Positions 8,228 through 18,299 of a DNA stretch of 64,000 bases are shown here, piece by piece. The DNA is taken from contig NZ_CP126095.1 of NCBI RefSeq assembly GCF_030123105.1, positions 1,922,001-1,986,000 on the forward strand, read 5' to 3'. The notes under the pieces are model-generated. The model saw only the letters and a program-made list of their open reading frames with translations, was not told where the DNA came from and did not search any database. Origin of the DNA: Paenibacillus sp. G2S3 (GTDB lineage Bacteria; Bacillota; Bacilli; Paenibacillales; Paenibacillaceae). Both the position numbers and the translations under genes were made by a program. Every line of letters begins with the position of its first letter. Position 1 is the stretch's first letter.

Positions 8228-9724
8228 TTACTTAAAGTAATTGTTGATTTGTTCTTGAGCAACTTGCATGATTTTGTCCATTCCAGCATTTTTCAGCTCA
8301 GACAGCAATTTAGGGATTACCTTCTCAGGGTCAGAAGCGCCTGTAAGCAATTCATATCTATATTTATCATATACAGCTTGGCAGTTAGCAACCTCAGTCT
8401 GCAACTCGCCAATATCAAGTGCGAAGCCCAATACGCTAGATGATGCCGCTTGTTCGTTCAATTTTTTCACTTGTTCCCACTGATCTAGAGGAGCTCCCTT
8501 CGTAACCGCAAGATTGAAGAAGGTACCTTGGGAGTATGCTGCCAAAGGCCATGTATCACTGATCCGCTCGATTGATTTCTCTCCGTCAATGTTCTTATAG
8601 TCGACGCCTAATTCACCAAATGCAAGCATATTTCGTAATTTTGGATCTGTATTCACTAATTGCAAATATTTCATAGCTTCCACTTTGTATTTGGAATTTG
8701 CCGAGATTACATTCATCGAGCCTTGAATCGTACTAGTTGTATATAAAGGCCCAAAAACTTGAGTCATGACGTATTTGTCAATACCTGCGGTGATTTGCCA
8801 GCCAGCTTCTGCACCAGGGAAGGCTTGTGCGGAGAAGAATGCTCTGTATTTATCGCCTTCAGTTTTGGTTGGTGCATCTGGGTTAACAATACCATCTTTA
8901 TACCACTGATGTAGCAGCTTTAAGTTGGTCATCACTTCCGGTTGTTCAAACACTGACACGACTTTCCGGGAAGCATCCTCAACGTTAACTCCAATAGGAT
9001 TGAAACCTAAAGTCATATCATCATAATTGTTTAAAATGCCTGGGAAGCCTTCGCCTTGGATCAACTGCAACGGGTAGAAGCTTTTGCCTTCACCAGCTTT
9101 CATATCATGGAATGGTTTGTCTAAATCTTGCATCGTTTTAATGTTTTGGTAGTCGATATTATATTTTTGTACAAGCTTGTCATCGAATACCCAATATTGA
9201 GTTAATGAAGAATCCTTATACGTCGGTACAGCGAAATATTTTCCACCAATTTTCACACCATCCCATACTTTGGTAGGGATAGACTTGTAAAGTTCAGGAG
9301 CCTCACTTTGTACCAGATCCGTAATGTCCGCGAACGCTCCCATAGCGACCTGCTTACTGTACTTTGTGTTGTTGGTAAACATCATATCAAAGGGTTCACC
9401 CGTATTCACAATGGTGTTGATTTTTGTATCCCATTCTCCCCAGCTAGCCACCTTGATGTCTACTTTGACACCGATTTTCTCAGCGGTGTATTCGTTCATT
9501 TGCTCAACCGCTTTACTAAAGTTCTCAGGAACCTGTCCGCCGATCAGCCACCATACCAATGTAGGAATTTCCTTGGTGGTTGGTGCATCAGTAGCCGTTG
9601 TGCCACTCTCGTTTTCGTTGGTTGCTGTGGGCGCCGCTGGCTTCGAGCTGCCACATGCAGCAAGTAGGGACAGCATTAATGCGAGAATACACAATGTTGA
9701 GGCGAACTTTAGGGTGTTCTTCAC
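8228..9724 (-). CDS. Extracellular solute-binding lipoprotein (DUF3502-type) of sugar ABC importer
   Basis: 498 residues with a lipoprotein signal: a hydrophobic stretch ending LLAAC, then a Ser/Thr/Pro/Ala-rich linker up to about residue 50. It has a family 1 extracellular solute-binding fold and a C-terminal DUF3502-like segment ending in EQINNYFK. It binds the sugar outside the cell and hands it to the two permeases encoded just upstream (9817-10746 and 10758-11708). The gene is followed by a perfect hairpin, consistent with the high expression usual for binding proteins. The ligand is inferred from context to be an oligosaccharide. Confidence 0.93.
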   Translation of the reverse strand: MKNTLKFASTLCILALMLSLLAACGSSKPAAPTATNENESGTTATDAPTTKEIPTLVWWLIGGQVPENFSKAVEQMNEYTAEKIGVKVDIKVASWGEWDTKINTIVNTGEPFDMMFTNNTKYSKQVAMGAFADITDLVQSEAPELYKSIPTKVWDGVKIGGKYFAVPTYKDSSLTQYWVFDDKLVQKYNIDYQNIKTMQDLDKPFHDMKAGEGKSFYPLQLIQGEGFPGILNNYDDMTLGFNPIGVNVEDASRKVVSVFEQPEVMTNLKLLHQWYKDGIVNPDAPTKTEGDKYRAFFSAQAFPGAEAGWQITAGIDKYVMTQVFGPLYTTSTIQGSMNVISANSKYKVEAMKYLQLVNTDPKLRNMLAFGELGVDYKNIDGEKSIERISDTWPLAAYSQGTFFNLAVTKGAPLDQWEQVKKLNEQAASSSVLGFALDIGELQTEVANCQAVYDKYRYELLTGASDPEKVIPKLLSELKNAGMDKIMQVAQEQINNYFK

Positions 9725-9816
9725 TTTAACTCCTCCTAGTGTTGAATGATGAAATGTACCGTAGTAAAAGTACGGTTATATATCATAAACCAAGCTTGGC
9801 TTGGCTTATTTCGGGA

Positions 9817-10746
9817 CTAGCCTTTGACTGCGCCAATGGTAAGGCCGGTAATGAAGTATCTCTGGAAGAAGGGATACGCGCAGGCAACAGGCAACACGAT
9901 GAGAATAGCAACAGCCATACGGGCAGATTCTTTAGGCATTGTTGCGACAAGCTCAGCAAAGCTGATACCCATGCTTATTGAGTTTCGGGCGAGCGCATCG
10001 GCATTGGACATTAAGCTGTTAAGTAACGCTTGTAGCGAATAGAGATTCTGATTATCGATATACAGCATCGATTGAAACCAGTCGTTCCAGTAACCGAAGC
10101 AGAGGAACAGTCCAATCGTAGCTAGTACAGGCAAGGAGATCGGGAGAATGATTGAGAAGAAGGTGCGAAACTGACTAGCCCCGTCAATTTCAGCAGATTC
10201 GATTAAGCCATCAGGGATCGTGCTCCTGAAAAAGGTTTTACAAATAATAACGTTAAAGGAGGATACTGCGAGCGGCAGGATGAGTGCCCAAACGCTGTTC
10301 TTTAATCCCAAGAAATTTGTGTTGATAAAGTAACTGGATACAAGCCCTCCGTTAAATACCATCGGGATGAATACAACCCAGGTGAGGAAGTTCTTGAGCT
10401 TGTAAGCCGGACGTGAAATGACATATCCCATTGTTGTGGTGAGCAGCACGCCAAGTATAGTACCTACGACAGTTACAAGTAGGGATACACCTAGCGCACG
10501 CAGAATCATCGTTCCTTGCTTGGCGATATAAGAGTAAGCATCTCCGGATAGCGCGGTTGGGAAAATGCTGTATCCTGTTTCACGAATATAGGATTCATCG
10601 GTAAGCGATATGGATAACACGACGATCACCGGCACGACACAGGCAATTGCCAGCAGAATAAAAATCAGGGTGAACAAAGCATTGATGCCGTTACTTGTGC
10701 GATTGAATTTCTCCAAGCCAGATTGATAGGTGGGTGTCTTTGCCAT
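9817..10746 (-). CDS. Sugar ABC transporter permease, YtcP-like
   Basis: 309 residues with about six membrane helices. The EAA loop is LIESAEIDGASQFRTFFSII and the protein ends ITGLTIGAVKG, the family's standard C-terminus. The start is ATG 10746 with a full AGGAGG six bases before it. It begins 11 bases after the LplB-type permease stop and is followed by the binding-protein gene. No ATPase gene is present; these importers commonly share an MsmX-type ATPase encoded elsewhere (family knowledge). Confidence 0.95.
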   Translation of the reverse strand: MAKTPTYQSGLEKFNRTSNGINALFTLIFILLAIACVVPVIVVLSISLTDESYIRETGYSIFPTALSGDAYSYIAKQGTMILRALGVSLLVTVVGTILGVLLTTTMGYVISRPAYKLKNFLTWVVFIPMVFNGGLVSSYFINTNFLGLKNSVWALILPLAVSSFNVIICKTFFRSTIPDGLIESAEIDGASQFRTFFSIILPISLPVLATIGLFLCFGYWNDWFQSMLYIDNQNLYSLQALLNSLMSNADALARNSISMGISFAELVATMPKESARMAVAILIVLPVACAYPFFQRYFITGLTIGAVKG

Positions 10747-10757
10747 TGTCTCTCCTC

Positions 10758-11708
10758 CTAAATCATTGCACTCTCGGAATCGATTTTTTTAACGATCCAG
10801 TTAGCACTCAGAATTGTAATACAGCCCAGCATCGATTGGACAAAAGCGGCAGCGGATGCCATTCCTACTGTGGCGGTTTTTAGCTGTTTATAAACTAGGA
10901 CATCAACTGTTGTGGCCACGTTGTAAAGGGAGTTGGAGTCTCGTGTGACCTGATAGAACAGTCCGAAATCCGTGTAGAAAATACGACCTACCGACAGAAT
11001 GAACATCATGACAATGACCATCTTTAGCATGGGTAAGGTAATGAAGCGTGTCTGCTGCCAGATTGAAGCTCCATCAATAACTGCAGCCTCATAATAAGTG
11101 CTGTCGATTCCCGTGATGGTTGCCAGATAGATAATCATGCCATAACCAATGCTCTTCCAGATGTTTAAAAAGATAAGAATGTAGGGCCAATATTGCGGCT
11201 CCATATACCAATTCACAGCATCATGCCCAATGCCCACAAGAAATTGATTGAGGATGCCTTTATCAAAGCTGAAGAAGGCCCAGCCTACAGCAGAGACGAC
11301 TACCCATGACAGAAAGTAGGGCAGAAACATCATGGTCTGATAAACCTTGCTTGCTTTGCGGCTATGCAGCAGGCTGATCATAATGGCGAACATTACAGGT
11401 AACACGATGCCAAGAATAATGAAGATGATGTTATACCCTATCGTGTTGCGAAGAATGATCCAGGCATCATTTGATTTGAATAAGAATTCAAAGTTTTTGA
11501 AGCCGACCCAAGAACTATTTAGTACGTTGCTAATAAAATTGCCGCTGATTTTGAAATTTTTAAAAGCGATAATCATACCGAACATCGGTAAGAAAGAAAA
11601 TAAGATATACCAGATGAATGTCGGCAAGGCGAGCAGGGTTAACTCGGTATCTTGCTTTCGCCAGTGTATGCGCTTTCTAATTTTGCTTCGTTCAATTTTA
11701 GTGCTCAT
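10758..11708 (-). CDS. Sugar ABC transporter permease, LplB-like
   Basis: 316 residues when begun at ATG 11708 (MSTKIERSK), which has AAGGAG about eight bases upstream; the open frame extends to 11828 but those residues run through a repeated intergenic sequence and look untranslated. The EAA loop is YYEAAVIDGASIWQQTRFIT. It is the first gene of the minus-strand operon permease-permease-binding protein-sensor-regulator-binding protein. Its upstream region carries one copy of the 39-bp direct repeat whose other copy lies before the GH130 gene, which suggests this importer once stood divergently next to the mannosidase genes. Confidence 0.93.
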   Translation of the reverse strand: MSTKIERSKIRKRIHWRKQDTELTLLALPTFIWYILFSFLPMFGMIIAFKNFKISGNFISNVLNSSWVGFKNFEFLFKSNDAWIILRNTIGYNIIFIILGIVLPVMFAIMISLLHSRKASKVYQTMMFLPYFLSWVVVSAVGWAFFSFDKGILNQFLVGIGHDAVNWYMEPQYWPYILIFLNIWKSIGYGMIIYLATITGIDSTYYEAAVIDGASIWQQTRFITLPMLKMVIVMMFILSVGRIFYTDFGLFYQVTRDSNSLYNVATTVDVLVYKQLKTATVGMASAAAFVQSMLGCITILSANWIVKKIDSESAMI

Positions 11709-12182
11709 ATCATCCGCTCCTTCATGTGTTTCATACATGCTGCTATTTGTAACCGCTTTCCCTGAGTTAATTTTATAGAAGTACGATGAGATGCTTCCAG
11801 TTAAGAAACATGATACTTCAGTCAACAAACGTTAGATCCAGGATGAATTTCCTTTAAATGAGCAAAAAAAACATATGCTATGGAGGTTTATACACATTGC
11901 CTCTGCGAGCAGCGTCGGCATTGTAATACAACGGAATGATGGGCGAAAAGCGCAAGAATGACACACTTCTAGAACATCAACATAGCGCTGAAACGTATAT
12001 CATCCCGCAGTACAACACGAAATTCTTGATAAGTGAGAATGACATATTTACGATTTGCTCGATTCTATATAGTGTAAATGTAAGCGCTAGCATTAATGCG
12101 ATTGGTAACAATTCGATAGATAATGATGCTCACTCGATGATCAGAATGTTCTCATCATTACCTATAAGGAGGGGATGTCGCG
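11709..12182. other. Divergent intergenic region between two transporter operons
   Basis: 474 bases holding the left copy of the 39-bp repeat (11799-11837) and both promoters, which I cannot place with certainty. TTTACG...TATAGT near 12046-12075 is a weak plus-strand candidate. An open frame at 11936-12244 overlaps the start of the next gene, has no ribosome site and looks non-coding. Confidence 0.5.
11799..11853 (+). repeat. 39-bp direct repeat, left copy
   Basis: Positions 11799-11837 are identical to 25699-25737, and similarity continues with a few mismatches to about 11853/25754. Both copies are intergenic and in the same orientation. They are 13.9 kb apart and bracket the second ABC transporter, the AraC regulator, both fucosidases, the CBM9 protein, the transglutaminase-fold protein and GH18. 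Confidence 0.9.
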
Positions 12183-13154
12183 ATGCAAGAAACAGGAAGC
12201 GTACATATGCGAACTGTGAATTCAGCACCGAAAGAAAAGCGTAAGGGCAGAAACGAGACATGGAAGAAGATTTGTCAGAATTGGGAGCTTTACATTTTTA
12301 TCGCACCCGCATTCTTTTACTTCCTCATTTTCAGCTATGGGCCGATGTATGGGATTCAGATTGCTTTTAAGAACTACATTCCGTCAAAAGGCTATTTTGG
12401 CAGTGAATGGGTAGGCTTTGATCATTTCATTCGATTTTTTAACTCGTACTATTTCTGGGATTTGCTGTGGAACACGCTCAGTATTAGCTTGTATGAATTA
12501 GCCATTGGATTCCCAATCCCAATTATTCTGGCGCTTGCGTTTAATGAAGTGAAGGATGGCTTCTTCAAGCGACTTGTTCAGACCGTTACGTATGCACCTC
12601 ATTTCATTTCTGTCGTTGTTATGGCGGGGATGATTATTACCTTCTTGTCTCCATCGAACGGTATGATTATTCATGCCATTGAAGGTTTAGGCTTTAGTGC
12701 ACCGCAGTTTCTGACAAGTCCTGGTTGGTTTAAGACGATGTATGTATTCTCAGGCGTGTGGCAGAGTGCGGGTTGGGGGACGATTATTTATTTGGCGGCA
12801 CTCTCGGGTGTAGACCCAGGCTTACATGAAGCGGCAATCATTGACGGGGCCTCTCGCTTCCAACGTGTTCGCCACATCAATATACCAGCGCTTATACCGA
12901 CCATGACCATTCTATTAATTCTGAATATGGGTGGTTTGTTAAGTGTAGGTTTTGAGAAAATATTACTTCTGCAAAATTCATTGAATATGTCAAGCTCTGA
13001 CGTGATTTCAACCTTTGTCTATCGATCTGGTCTTGTCGATGCGCAATATAGCTTCTCAACAGCTGTTGGTTTATTTAACTCCATTGTGAATTGCATCCTG
13101 CTTATTACGGTGAATCAAATTGTCCGCCGTACGAGCGAGAACAGTCTATGGTAG
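12183..13154 (+). CDS. Sugar ABC transporter permease, LplB-like (second importer)
   Basis: 323 residues with an N-terminal basic segment and about six membrane helices. It carries the family's GFPIPIILALAFNEVK stretch and the EAA loop LHEAAIIDGASRFQRVRHIN. The start is ATG 12183 after AAGGAGGGG. The protein is visibly closer to the partial permease at 1-672 (shared HFISVVVMAG, FLSPSNGMI and STFVY segments) than to the LplB-type permease at 10758-11708. It is the first gene of a plus-strand operon with a YtcP-type permease and a binding lipoprotein. Confidence 0.95.
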   Translation: MQETGSVHMRTVNSAPKEKRKGRNETWKKICQNWELYIFIAPAFFYFLIFSYGPMYGIQIAFKNYIPSKGYFGSEWVGFDHFIRFFNSYYFWDLLWNTLSISLYELAIGFPIPIILALAFNEVKDGFFKRLVQTVTYAPHFISVVVMAGMIITFLSPSNGMIIHAIEGLGFSAPQFLTSPGWFKTMYVFSGVWQSAGWGTIIYLAALSGVDPGLHEAAIIDGASRFQRVRHINIPALIPTMTILLILNMGGLLSVGFEKILLLQNSLNMSSSDVISTFVYRSGLVDAQYSFSTAVGLFNSIVNCILLITVNQIVRRTSENSLW

Positions 13155-13170
13155 AAGGAGGTTGGAATTT

Positions 13171-14079
13171 ATGGTATCAGGTATAAAGCTATCTAAGCGA
13201 GATCGAATATTTCTAATTTGCACTTATACGTATGTGACAATTGCATTGTTGTTAGTCGCATATCCCATCTTATATATTATTAGCGCATCCATCAGTGATC
13301 CGAAGATGGTTGCTTCCGGTGAAATGTGGCTTCTTCCAAAAGGTATTACCTTTAAGGGGTATGAAATTGTATTTCAGAACTCGAAGATTTGGACGGGGTA
13401 TGGAAATACGATTTTGTATACATTGCTAGGCACAACGATTAACTTGGTCGTTACGATGCCAGCGGCATATGCACTCAGTCGTAAGGACTTTGTAGGCCGT
13501 GGGTTTTTCATGGGGATGTTCATGGTAACGATGTTCATTGGAGGGGGTCTCGTCCCTACATACATGTTGGTAAAAGGGCTAGGCATGGTCAACACGATGT
13601 GGGCACTAGTACTTCCTGGCGCAGCGTCAATCTGGAATATTATTGTCTCTCGTACCTTCTTCGCGAACTCCATTCCAGCTGAGCTTCAAGATGCGGCTCA
13701 AATCGATGGCGCGACGAATATTCGATTATTCCTGCGGATTGTTCTCCCGTTATCGATGCCAATTATCGCAGTTATGGCCTTATTCTACGGGGTAGGGCAT
13801 TGGAACAGCTATTTCGGCGCCATGATCTACCTGAATGATGATGCGAAATATCCATTGCAGCTTGTGCTTCGTCAGATTCTCGTTCTTCAGGAAATGCAAT
13901 CTCAAGTAGGTGGCATTATCGATGCGACAGCTGCAGCAGCCCAGAACAACAAGGCAGAAATTGCTTCACTTGTGAAGTATGGGGTCATTATCGTATCTAC
14001 GCTTCCGATTATTGCTGTCTATCCATTCTTGCAACGTTATTTCGTGCAAGGTGTCATGATTGGCTCTGTTAAGGGTTGA
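13171..14079 (+). CDS. Sugar ABC transporter permease, YtcP-like (second importer)
   Basis: 302 residues from ATG 13171, which has AAGGAGG upstream; the frame remains open further upstream but overlaps the previous gene without a ribosome site. The EAA loop is LQDAAQIDGATNIRLFLRIV and the ending is MIGSVKG. It forms the channel heterodimer with the preceding LplB-type subunit. It closely resembles the permease at 701-1603 in order of motifs and in its final segment (KYGVIIVSTLPI, then VYPF). Confidence 0.95.
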   Translation: MVSGIKLSKRDRIFLICTYTYVTIALLLVAYPILYIISASISDPKMVASGEMWLLPKGITFKGYEIVFQNSKIWTGYGNTILYTLLGTTINLVVTMPAAYALSRKDFVGRGFFMGMFMVTMFIGGGLVPTYMLVKGLGMVNTMWALVLPGAASIWNIIVSRTFFANSIPAELQDAAQIDGATNIRLFLRIVLPLSMPIIAVMALFYGVGHWNSYFGAMIYLNDDAKYPLQLVLRQILVLQEMQSQVGGIIDATAAAAQNNKAEIASLVKYGVIIVSTLPIIAVYPFLQRYFVQGVMIGSVKG

Positions 14080-14114
14080 TCTTAAGATACAAGTAAAAAA
14101 GGGGAGGTTTTTGT

Positions 14115-15728
14115 ATGACGAATTATCGTAAAACTGGACTCATGTTGTTATGTCTTTCCATGTCAATTTCTATTTTTACTGCATGTGGATCGAGTAACGA
14201 TAAGGGGACGGCAAGCACAGAAAGCTCAGACACAGCCGCAGAGGTTCATAAGACGGGCTTTCCTATCGTGGATAATCCGATTGAGCTTTCTATTATGGCA
14301 CCGGATGTAGGGCGTCAGGATTGGAACAAGATGCCTGTTATTCAGGAATACGAGAAGATGACGAATATTAAGTTAAAGATTCAAAACGCCCCACAAGACA
14401 GCTTTGAGACGAAAAAGAATTTGGTATTTGCAAGCGGTACGCTTCCCGATATTTTCTATGCGGCGGATCTAAAAGGATCGGATCAAGTTACCTACGGAAG
14501 TCAAGGATTGTTGCTGCCTTTAGAAAAATACATTGATGAGGGCTACGCACCTAATTTAAAAAAAATTCTCGATGCAAATCCGGATATTCGCAAATCAATG
14601 ACAACACCAGATGGACATATCTATGCACTACGCAATATTCAGCCATCTGCGGTATGGTATCGTGGACCGATGTGGTATAACGGGAAGTTCTTGAAGAAGT
14701 TCGGCATGGAAAACAAATTACCGCAGACAACAGAAGAGCTATACAACTATTTGAAGAAGGTTAAAGAGGAAGATGCGAACGGAAACGGTAAAGACGATGA
14801 GGTTCCTCTATCCTCTGTGAAATTAGATGATTTACGGATGTTCTTCCTCGGATTCTGGGGGATGTATAACGAGGATATCTACGTAGATAAGGAGAACAAA
14901 GTACACTTTCCACAAGCTGAACCAGCCTACAAAGAATATTTAACCTTCTTGAATCGCTTATGGAACGAGAATTTGCTAGATCATGAAACATTCTCTCAAA
15001 CCGATGAGCAGAAGAAAGCAAAAGGGAAAAACAATCAAGTGGCCTTATTCTCCGATTACTTCCCATACTTCACGCTTGGTGGTGAACCGAGTGAAGATAA
15101 CCCGATGATGCAGCCTGTATCTAGTGATATTGCTGGAACACCTGTATACGGCAAGCATCCTGGTATTAACACCATTGGCGGTTTCGCGATTTCAAACACG
15201 AACCCGAACCCGGAAGCAAGTATGCGCTGGATTGATTACCAATTTAGCGAAGAAGGGTATTCCTTCTGGGCGTATGGACCTGAAGGTACGTTATTTAAAT
15301 ACAAAGATAAAGCAACAGGCGAGAAAGAATGGCTGCCAGTTCCAGATGGTACGGATCGTGAAGAATACCGCGGTACAATCACGCCAAACTACGGGATTAA
15401 TACACCAGGTTCCTATGAGAACAGCTATGTTTTAGGTCTTCGTACTAGCTTTGATGACTGGATTGACAAAGAAACAGCTACAAAGCTTACACCTATTGCA
15501 AAGGCTCCCTTCCCATCGGTATTCCTGACGGTAGACCAACAGACGGAAATCAAAACACTCCGTTCCGATTTGGATAAATACGTGAAGGAAATGGAAGCGA
15601 AATTCGTTACAGGCGCAGAGCCATTATCCAATTGGGACAAATATATCGCTCAAATGAAAAAAATGGGGTATGAGAAGCTCGAATCAACGTATCAACAAGC
15701 ATACGATACATGGGCTGCTAGTAAATAA
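14115..15728 (+). CDS. Extracellular solute-binding lipoprotein (second importer)
   Basis: 537 residues; lipoprotein signal with FTAC lipobox at about residues 22-25, then a Ser/Thr-rich linker. The length and the LplA-like pattern (TGFPIVDNPIELSIMAPD near the mature N-terminus) place it in the larger LplA/YtcQ group of binding proteins, unlike the two ~500-residue DUF3502-type proteins on the minus strand. ATG 14115 follows GGGGAGG. It lies at the end of its operon, before a hairpin terminator and convergent to the AraC-type regulator. With the fucosidase and transglutaminase-fold genes beyond, it is a candidate binder for fucosylated glycans or glycopeptides; this is context inference only. 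Confidence 0.93.
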   Translation: MTNYRKTGLMLLCLSMSISIFTACGSSNDKGTASTESSDTAAEVHKTGFPIVDNPIELSIMAPDVGRQDWNKMPVIQEYEKMTNIKLKIQNAPQDSFETKKNLVFASGTLPDIFYAADLKGSDQVTYGSQGLLLPLEKYIDEGYAPNLKKILDANPDIRKSMTTPDGHIYALRNIQPSAVWYRGPMWYNGKFLKKFGMENKLPQTTEELYNYLKKVKEEDANGNGKDDEVPLSSVKLDDLRMFFLGFWGMYNEDIYVDKENKVHFPQAEPAYKEYLTFLNRLWNENLLDHETFSQTDEQKKAKGKNNQVALFSDYFPYFTLGGEPSEDNPMMQPVSSDIAGTPVYGKHPGINTIGGFAISNTNPNPEASMRWIDYQFSEEGYSFWAYGPEGTLFKYKDKATGEKEWLPVPDGTDREEYRGTITPNYGINTPGSYENSYVLGLRTSFDDWIDKETATKLTPIAKAPFPSVFLTVDQQTEIKTLRSDLDKYVKEMEAKFVTGAEPLSNWDKYIAQMKKMGYEKLESTYQQAYDTWAASK

Positions 15729-15755
15729 TTTGTGAAGCTTATACATTCTCATATT

Positions 15756-15797
15756 TTGAAAAACTTCCCGGTCATCCTAGGCATGACCGGGAAGTTA
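15756..15797. terminator. Terminator between convergent binding-protein and AraC genes
   Basis: A perfect 14-bp stem AACTTCCCGGTCAT / ATGACCGGGAAGTT (15762-15796) with a seven-base loop. The minus strand continues with TTTTTCAAAAT, so it best serves the AraC-type gene. It may also stop the plus-strand operon, although the plus side lacks a T run. Confidence 0.8.
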
Positions 15798-15821
15798 TGA
15801 TGAACCCTAAGCGAGGAAGGA

Positions 15822-18083
15822 TTATACGGTATCGTTAGGCTCAGTATTGGGATGATTACTATTCATCTGTCGATACTGGCCCGGGGTATAACCGGTTTCC
15901 TTTTTGAATTTTCGAATAAAGTTTGGTGTGTCGAGGTAGCCGACGCGCTGGATAATATCTTTTAACGGATCACTTGTTATTACGAGCTGTTCCTTGACCT
16001 TATCTAATCGTTTTTGCCAAATATATTGGACGAAGTTGATGCCGACCTTATCCTTGAATGAACGACTGAGATGGGAAGGTGAAATCGTAAACGCAGCAGA
16101 AACAGATTCAAGGCTAAGTGAATGATCAACATAGCGCTGGTCGATAAAAGCAACGATATGATCCATGAGTGAATGTTCTTCTTTTTTATGCGTCTGCTCC
16201 ACCTGTGTACAAATCTGAGTGGATAAACGGTAGAAATTCTGCTCTATCAGATGGACGGGACCATTCATGAAATGGGGAGAAGCATACTGCATCATGTTAT
16301 CCATCTTTAGCTCAACTGCAGCTTTGAGCATGGTATTCAGCAGGTCGAACAATACGCATCGCATCAGCAGGGTAGATCGTTGTTTATTATCAAGCCCATG
16401 GATGGCTGTGTGAATGATTTGTTTGGCGACTTCGTAGTTGCCCTGCTTCAAGCTTTGTGCAAGCTTTAATAGCTCGTTACTAGGGAGTAACACCGTTTGA
16501 TCATGGGCACTGGATAGCTTTTCAAAATACACGGTGGTTCCATGCTCGGTCGATTTACGCAATTCGAAGGCGGAGCAAGCCTCAACAAAGGATTGATTAA
16601 GCTGCTGAGGGCTCTCATAACATTTGCCTACACCGATCATCGGGTGGATATCCATTATGCCTAACGTATATTCACGGATCGCATCCACGATGTGAACGAT
16701 TTGTGCAGCGAGTGCCTCATCATCTTCGAGCTGTAAGCTCACAATGAGTGCGAGCTGATCCAATTGCGGGAGCTCTACACCGTATACTTGTGTAGCAAGC
16801 GCTGGAAATTCAATAAACGCAAGCTTGCGATGTACTTCTTGTCGCGCCTGAAGATGCTGCTGTTCTAAGTCATCCCAGCCCATCATCATGACAAAATGAT
16901 GACTTTGGTCGAAGTGCAGATGAAAGGTATCGAATATTCCATGCGTCATCATTTGTGCATGTCCATGCTTTAATAGCATGGAGAGAACATGGTTGCGTGC
17001 ATAGGGCTCTTGGAGATCAACCTTGGAGCTATACTGCTGTAATGTTGTTCGTATATACTCGAGCTCATTTCCGGAGGCCGGTGTATCTGTTTTTTTGTTC
17101 GTGAAGCGAACGAGCTCAGCAATCGGAAGATATTGCATCCGAGCGAATAATAGAGCGATGGCCGTTCCTACAATGGCGATCACAATGAATAAAATAATGA
17201 TGAAGCTCCGAACATTAAGTACACTACTGAAAAACTGATTACTCGCCATTAAAGTCACATATGACCAGCCATTGACATCCGATGTGACGGAAATAACCGA
17301 ATGATCTTCGTTGTTTATCGATAGATTATGTATGCCGGGTGGAAGCTCTGATAACCGTTGGATATTCTGTTGGCTAGCTGTATCTCCATGGCCACTATAG
17401 GATAAAACACGTCCATGATTATCAAAAATATACGTTAATCCTCGATAGTTACCGAGAACGGAATCGATCAGATATGCCAACTCTTTCTCTTTAATGAGGT
17501 ACATGACAGAAGCATATGGATCTGAGGTGTTGGGAATGATCGGCAGGATATAGGTTAATACAGATTGCTCGAGTGGTGAATTTTGATTCAGCATGTTCGT
17601 AAGTCGAATGGATGGAAATTTGGACGAGTTTAAAGCAGTCACAAGTTCATCATTCTTCCAGCTTCCAAACTGATAGGAGCTACGAAATACATCCAGGCTA
17701 TACATGCCATGGTTGGAATAAATATTAGGGTCATGATGATAGTACAGAAATATATCCTCCACAATGGAATTGGAAGATTTGTAGCTATCTAGTGCCGCTA
17801 TGGCGTCACGACTTTCATAAGGATCCAGTATGCGATAATGAGCGAGACGAGCGTCGTATGACATCCGTGACGCCATATCTCTTAAATCATTCATGCGTCC
17901 ATCCACCACCGTTTTAATTTGGGTGAGCTGATTAAAGTGAGCATTTTCAATCTCCTTTTGTAAATTATCGGTAGCATTTCGGTAAATGAAAACGATTACA
18001 AATATAAGCGGAATAAGAAGGATAAGTAGATACGAACCGGTGAATTTCAAAAACAATTTCGATTTGAAATAGTTATAGTTCAA
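15822..18083 (-). CDS. Membrane-bound AraC-family regulator with extracytoplasmic sensor (YtdP-like)
   Basis: 753 residues from TTG 18083, chosen because AAAGGGGG sits about eight bases upstream; the frame also has an earlier TTG at 18131 without a good ribosome site. Membrane helix 1 is at about residues 13-34 and helix 2 at about 293-315, enclosing a ~260-residue outer sensor region. A long cytoplasmic middle part follows, and the last ~100 residues are an AraC double helix-turn-helix (LESVSAAFTISPSHLSRSFK and the later GYLDTPNFIRKFKKETGY). This is the domain layout of one-component regulators that switch on nearby sugar operons in Paenibacillus. It lies between the second transporter and the fucosidase genes and probably controls one or both. 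Confidence 0.9.
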   Translation of the reverse strand: MNYNYFKSKLFLKFTGSYLLILLIPLIFVIVFIYRNATDNLQKEIENAHFNQLTQIKTVVDGRMNDLRDMASRMSYDARLAHYRILDPYESRDAIAALDSYKSSNSIVEDIFLYYHHDPNIYSNHGMYSLDVFRSSYQFGSWKNDELVTALNSSKFPSIRLTNMLNQNSPLEQSVLTYILPIIPNTSDPYASVMYLIKEKELAYLIDSVLGNYRGLTYIFDNHGRVLSYSGHGDTASQQNIQRLSELPPGIHNLSINNEDHSVISVTSDVNGWSYVTLMASNQFFSSVLNVRSFIIILFIVIAIVGTAIALLFARMQYLPIAELVRFTNKKTDTPASGNELEYIRTTLQQYSSKVDLQEPYARNHVLSMLLKHGHAQMMTHGIFDTFHLHFDQSHHFVMMMGWDDLEQQHLQARQEVHRKLAFIEFPALATQVYGVELPQLDQLALIVSLQLEDDEALAAQIVHIVDAIREYTLGIMDIHPMIGVGKCYESPQQLNQSFVEACSAFELRKSTEHGTTVYFEKLSSAHDQTVLLPSNELLKLAQSLKQGNYEVAKQIIHTAIHGLDNKQRSTLLMRCVLFDLLNTMLKAAVELKMDNMMQYASPHFMNGPVHLIEQNFYRLSTQICTQVEQTHKKEEHSLMDHIVAFIDQRYVDHSLSLESVSAAFTISPSHLSRSFKDKVGINFVQYIWQKRLDKVKEQLVITSDPLKDIIQRVGYLDTPNFIRKFKKETGYTPGQYRQMNSNHPNTEPNDTV

Positions 18084-18299
18084 AGTGTTTTCCCCCTTTT
18101 TATGGCGTATACATGGAGATGTTCCTATCAAGCTATGAATACAGCAAGATATAGATCGGCGCTTGAATACTTATTTATATTCCATAATAGGATGTTTATA
18201 GCGGATATTTATTTTTATGTCAAATGTTTTTTTGAAAATATATCATACTAAATCAATAGAATCGCAGCCTCAGAAAAGCTGCATGGAGGTCGTGCAAAA

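Noticed and set aside
11936..12244. Small plus-strand open frame before the second LplB gene
   Set aside because: No ribosome site, overlaps the real gene start in another frame and has no recognisable features.
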